This document shows, one piece after another, positions 21,013 to 24,077 of a stretch of 24,077 bases of DNA. Origin of the DNA: a virus; the IMG/VR virus record IMGVR_UViG_3300006919_000435, positions 1 to 24,077 of that record. One strand, given 5' to 3'. A model generated the notes under the pieces. That model made no database searches, had not been told where the DNA came from, and worked only from the letters and a program-made list of their open reading frames with translations. The position numbers were made by a program, and so were the translations under genes. How positions within the stretch are numbered: the first letter of the stretch is position 1; the number at the start of each line of letters is the position of its first letter.

Positions 21013-22349
21013 ATATCTTCTATTAGTTCATGAAATTTAGTACAAGCAATTTCAGAATAAAAAGTATTTATAGTGAATGTATGCTTATATCCTACTACCA
21101 TCCAACTACCGTTTAGCTTCTTACTATGCTTATTAGGTATAGCTGTATTATAAAAAGTATTAATAAATTGACCTGGTGCTATATTATATATTCCTTTGCA
21201 TTTATATGAAAGCATAGTTGACAAACTTATTAAATTTTTAAGTATAGTGTTACGACCCTCATAACGAGAAGAATTAACATCAGAATTTGTAGTATATATT
21301 ATTTTATATAAAATATTTTTAGATACTCTGTCATTACTTTCTCTATTGACAGTAGTTCTTTTATTAAGAAATTTATCTTTGATGTGGTTTAAAGTGTTAT
21401 CAATAGTATTATCACTATTAAAGAAATCAAACTTCTTAGAATTGAAGTCATACCGTATAACTTTATGATTTAATAATTGTTCTAAAGTATGTAAACTATT
21501 TTCATTATAAACAGTAAAGTCTGTAACTTTTGTAGATAGTACTTGAGGCATTTGCTCAGATTGCATTTGCTCATTAACAAGAGTAAAATTACCTCCAAAA
21601 TTGTTTTTTATTTTAGCTGCTAAATTATCTACAAAAAGATCGTTTATACTTCGTAGTTCAAAAGAATTATTGCGTTTGAATAGAAACAGACTATTACTAT
21701 TAGTATCAATAGCTTTATCTAATAAAAAATCTAGAGCTTCTAACCTACTTTGTTTTAAGTTAGAAGTAAAGTTAGTTTTGTTAGATGATTTAGCCCATAA
21801 ATCTTCTGTAATATTATTACCATCGAAACTAGTCTGTAATAAGTTTTGTATTGCATCACTTACATTAACTTGACGATCATTATCGGATAGCTGAGTTACA
21901 TCTCCCTGTAATAAGTTAGTAGTAGAAAATAATGATCGATCATTTCTTAATCTATATAAATAGGCATCTTCTATGTATATGTTTTTTACCTTTTCACCAT
22001 TTTCAACAGATGTAGTTTCTTCAACTATAAAAAATACATAAAGCTTGGAGATATTATTTTTGTTTATTTCAATAGTGATAAAATTTTCTCCAGTTTCTAT
22101 GAAGTTAAAATTTTTCTGCGTTGTAGGTACTGCTTGTAAATCAAATCTATTTTTATCATTTTTAACTCTTAATACACCTTTATAAAAAGGAGAGTTTAAA
22201 TCTTCTTCAATAATTAGTTCAATAAAATTATCTATAGGTAGAGGGATATTTTCTTTTTTGTTGATAAGAGTTATATTAAAAAATATTTTCTCACCATCAA
22301 TAGTTAAATATGTACCTACTGGATTATTAATTTCTGGTGCCTTAGACAT
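21009..22349 (-). CDS. Probable baseplate hub protein (gp27/gpD-like fold), 446 residues
   Basis: The N-terminal part has PIDNFIELIIEEDLNSPFYK (37-56), the pattern with which many hub proteins open their first barrel (core strands before a 'gxlrvxn' strand, here GVLRVKND). A helical central region follows (VSDAIQNLLQTSF; LEALDFLLDKAIDTNSN). The C-terminus, LNGSWMVVGYKHTFTINTFYSEI, matches the G-x-W-x-V-x-x-x-x-H-x-F...Y closing strand pair of gp27 and of late-control gpD-type proteins. Such proteins form the trimeric hub ring that joins spike, tube and wedges. T4 gp27 has 391 residues. The gene overlaps gp53 by eight bases at its start and the next gene by four at its end, so it is a translationally coupled member of the baseplate operon. 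Confidence 0.55.
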   Translation of the reverse strand: MSKAPEINNPVGTYLTIDGEKIFFNITLINKKENIPLPIDNFIELIIEEDLNSPFYKGVLRVKNDKNRFDLQAVPTTQKNFNFIETGENFITIEINKNNISKLYVFFIVEETTSVENGEKVKNIYIEDAYLYRLRNDRSLFSTTNLLQGDVTQLSDNDRQVNVSDAIQNLLQTSFDGNNITEDLWAKSSNKTNFTSNLKQSRLEALDFLLDKAIDTNSNSLFLFKRNNSFELRSINDLFVDNLAAKIKNNFGGNFTLVNEQMQSEQMPQVLSTKVTDFTVYNENSLHTLEQLLNHKVIRYDFNSKKFDFFNSDNTIDNTLNHIKDKFLNKRTTVNRESNDRVSKNILYKIIYTTNSDVNSSRYEGRNTILKNLISLSTMLSYKCKGIYNIAPGQFINTFYNTAIPNKHSKKLNGSWMVVGYKHTFTINTFYSEIACTKFHELIEDI

Positions 22350-22713
22350 TATTCTTTCTACGTATTGACGTTATAATCTTATCTACAAACTCTGGTTTTA
22401 TTATCTTTAATGCAGTTCCTGGCGCTATAGTTTCAATAGGATTAGTTATTTTATTAGTTAATACAATTAACCACCATAAATCTTGATTACCGTATATATT
22501 ATAACTAATAGTTGTTAAAGGTCTCCTAGATGTAATAGTTTCATAATAAAAAATATCTTTGTTTAGATTTTCAGGAAATGTAATAGTTTTTAATATATTA
22601 TAAAAATAATAATTATTATTTCTCCCTACTTTAAAAATATTTTCATATCTATATTTTTCAAGTTTATCTAGCTCTGGAATATTATTTTGAGTTTTGTCTA
22701 AATCTGTAATCAT
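22342..22713 (-). CDS. 53: Baseplate wedge protein gp53
   Basis: The 123-residue protein shows the gp53 signature in its middle: RRPLTTISYNIYG (63-75), LWWLI (79-83), NKITNPIETIAPG (87-99) and LKIIKPEFVDKII (102-114). gp53 clamps the gp6-gp25-gp7 bundle of neighbouring wedges. The N-terminus is Asp/Asn/Lys-rich with YYFYNILKTI leading into the fold. I place the start at ATG 22711-22713, four bases after the stop of the preceding gene, because a longer frame to 22764 would overlap that gene by 47 bases and add no recognisable sequence. T4 gp53 has 196 residues; this shorter form lacks the extra C-terminal part. Confidence 0.88.
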   Translation of the reverse strand: MITDLDKTQNNIPELDKLEKYRYENIFKVGRNNNYYFYNILKTITFPENLNKDIFYYETITSRRPLTTISYNIYGNQDLWWLIVLTNKITNPIETIAPGTALKIIKPEFVDKIITSIRRKNNV

Positions 22714-22717
22714 AATT

Positions 22718-23980
22718 TTATCTAGGTGTATTGCGTTCAAAACGTTGTCTGTTAGCTTGAGCATTGGTGCTTGAAATACCTAAATCATTACGAGGATCAA
22801 CTCCATCACCTGGTCTTCTTGGTTCTACTTTTACTGTTATATTATCCCCCTGTAACCCATACAACATTAAATTTTTAGTCTCAGGTAACAAACTAGTTAA
22901 AGTAATCTGTATTTTATAAGCTTCGGGTATTAAGGTAGTATAGTAATCAGGCGAATATTGATTGGCGGCAACAAAAGTATTTTGACTACCGAGAGTAACA
23001 ACCCCTACGCTCTGTCTTTGTCTATTACCAACACATTCGACTTGCAAGCTACTCATATAGCTATATAAGTAAGAAAATACTCCAGGTACTGTTGCTTTGT
23101 AAATAACCGGTGGGTCGAAAAATATTCTATTACGTTTGTGAGGTAAATTTTGATATAATAATAAGAATATTAAATCCCAATTTCTTTGCCAAGGAGGTGT
23201 ATTATTAGTATTACTATCAAACGCACTATCGTAAGTATTATCTAGATACAGATTAAAAGTTACTGACGGTCCTTTATCAGGGTAGTTATATGTTTTTGCA
23301 AAATCAAAACCAAAACCTGTAGTGATCATTTCCGCGACTGACCCTAAATTCAAATTTTTGCCACCAATACTACTTATCTCTTTGGTTAGACCTTTGGTTT
23401 GTTTATCGAGAGACCAAGAAGTTTCAATATTTTTAAAACTATTATTAAAATATGGTATTATGTATTCGAAATCTGAAAACAATACTCCATAAAGATCTTC
23501 ATATGCTCGCATGTATCTTTGATCACCTGTAGGTATACCTGTAGAGCCTAAATTAGCCCAATTGACAATAGCATTCAATTTGTTTCTTGTTGCCTGTATA
23601 GTCCCTATAGGCTCTTCTCCCTCTCCTTCAGCTTCTTGCTCTTCGTTTTTCAATGAAGGTAAAAAGTTAGTAACTACTTCACTATTTCTTATAGTATCTA
23701 GAGTATCAATAATACTGTTAGTTATATTTTGTACATTTGAAGCAAACCCTGGTTGAGTTACGTAATATTCTTTCAAATATAAAGCAGGTACATTATCTAT
23801 ATTAAAGTCTTCGCTACGTATGGTTTTAGTCCATTTAAACTCTTTTATTACATCAATCGCTCTATATTCTATAGGTCTAGGTAACGGTGGCATATTATCC
23901 CCAGCAAGATTTATTATATTACTTACTGCAGTTTTATTTTTTAAAGGGTGATTAGGATTTAAATAAAAGAGTGTACTCAT
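22718..23980 (-). CDS. Probable baseplate tail tube cap protein (gp48/gp54 type)
   Basis: A 420-residue protein in the baseplate operon directly before gp53. The N-terminal region (YRAIDVIKEFKWTKTIRSED) and the central TYNYPDKGPSVTFNLYLDNT (about 234-253) are beta-rich. The C-terminal part has VPGVFSYLYSYMSSLQVECVG and LIPEAYKIQITLTSLLPETKN, the latter close to the 'P-E-A-Y-x-I-x-x-x-x-x-S-L' closing strand of gp48/gp54-type tube-cap proteins and of tube-fold proteins in general. An acidic low-complexity linker (EEQEAEGEGEEP) lies at about 113-124. T4 gp48 and gp54 have 364 and 320 residues. Which of the two it matches cannot be settled by eye. Its ATG follows the previous stop by two bases. 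Confidence 0.6.
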   Translation of the reverse strand: MSTLFYLNPNHPLKNKTAVSNIINLAGDNMPPLPRPIEYRAIDVIKEFKWTKTIRSEDFNIDNVPALYLKEYYVTQPGFASNVQNITNSIIDTLDTIRNSEVVTNFLPSLKNEEQEAEGEGEEPIGTIQATRNKLNAIVNWANLGSTGIPTGDQRYMRAYEDLYGVLFSDFEYIIPYFNNSFKNIETSWSLDKQTKGLTKEISSIGGKNLNLGSVAEMITTGFGFDFAKTYNYPDKGPSVTFNLYLDNTYDSAFDSNTNNTPPWQRNWDLIFLLLYQNLPHKRNRIFFDPPVIYKATVPGVFSYLYSYMSSLQVECVGNRQRQSVGVVTLGSQNTFVAANQYSPDYYTTLIPEAYKIQITLTSLLPETKNLMLYGLQGDNITVKVEPRRPGDGVDPRNDLGISSTNAQANRQRFERNTPR

Positions 23981-23982
23981 AA

Positions 23983-24077
23983 TTAGAATTCTGTTCCTGT
24001 ATTAACTGCAGCTGTTGAAGATCTATATCTCTCACCATAACTAGGGGTAGGAGCAGTTATTGATTGATTATTCACAC
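23983..24077 (-). CDS. 3' end of a gene in the baseplate operon (partial)
   Basis: An open minus-strand frame enters from the right edge and ends at TAA 23983-23985. The visible 30 residues (ending SSTAAVNTGTEF) are Ser/Thr/Ala-rich with PTPSYGERYRSS, typical of an exposed C-terminal tail. It is two bases upstream of the tube-cap gene and so belongs to the same operon. Too little is visible to assign it. Confidence 0.6.
   Translation of the reverse strand, partial: VNNQSITAPTPSYGERYRSSTAAVNTGTEF

Noticed and set aside
21955-21962. TATAAATA on the plus strand inside the hub-like gene
   Set aside because: It is antisense within a coding region and no plus-strand gene follows; treated as background.
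22342-22764. Longer start for gp53 (140 residues)
   Set aside because: It would overlap the tube-cap gene by 47 bases; the internal ATG at 22711-22713 follows that gene's stop by four bases and keeps the whole conserved domain.
1-24077. tRNA genes, CRISPR arrays, insertion sequences or attachment sites
   Set aside because: Coding density leaves almost no room; no cloverleaf, regularly spaced repeat, transposase or terminal inverted repeat was seen on either strand by reading.

Overview
The window looks like part of the genome of a large T4-related myovirus of a Gram-negative host. It is AT-rich and almost gap-free, and most genes abut or overlap. Recognisable T4-type virion genes are baseplate wedge gp6, gp25 and gp53, a probable gp48/gp54-type tube cap, a probable gp27-type hub protein and a possible gp16-like small terminase subunit. 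A gp44-type clamp loader ATPase and a dUTPase accompany them. Several plus-strand genes carry a T4 late promoter box (TATAAATA). The host cannot be named from this sequence. A phage-borne outer-membrane beta-barrel protein with a QAQ-type signal-peptide end and a C-terminal Phe shows the host has an outer membrane and would fit a Bacteroidota host, but that is inference.

Layout. Positions 1-3079 are a plus-strand accessory block of small genes: a partial gene, two unknowns, a stretch with two mutually exclusive hairpins, then a tight cluster (a 33-residue basic protein, a SemiSWEET/PQ-loop membrane protein, a 45-residue ORF and an ArfA-like ORF). That cluster ends at a strong intrinsic terminator. 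A late-promoter-driven outer membrane protein with its own terminator follows, then a zinc-ribbon protein and a 70-residue protein. Positions 3076-17732 are a minus-strand virion operon read leftward: gp25, gp6, a PKD-domain protein, an unknown 718-residue protein, a lectin-fold protein, an unknown 346-residue protein, a 56-residue protein and a 1749-residue LamG/Cys-rich protein that probably forms a tail tip or fibre. Positions 17775-20187 are a mixed island: two plus-strand genes with late promoters flank a minus-strand dUTPase/clamp-loader pair. Positions 20176-24077 are a second minus-strand baseplate operon (tube cap, gp53, hub-like protein, unknown helical protein).

How it fits together. 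The clamp loader would load the sliding clamp, which in T4 also activates late transcription at TATAAATA promoters; those promoters are seen here. The minus-strand operons supply the baseplate and its adhesive periphery (PKD, L-type lectin fold, LamG). The accessory block carries likely host-interaction functions: a possible sugar transporter, an outer membrane protein, and a possible ribosome-rescue factor whose reading frame runs through a transcription terminator. The last, together with late promoters placed so close to ATG codons that the mRNAs would be essentially leaderless, is the most unusual content.
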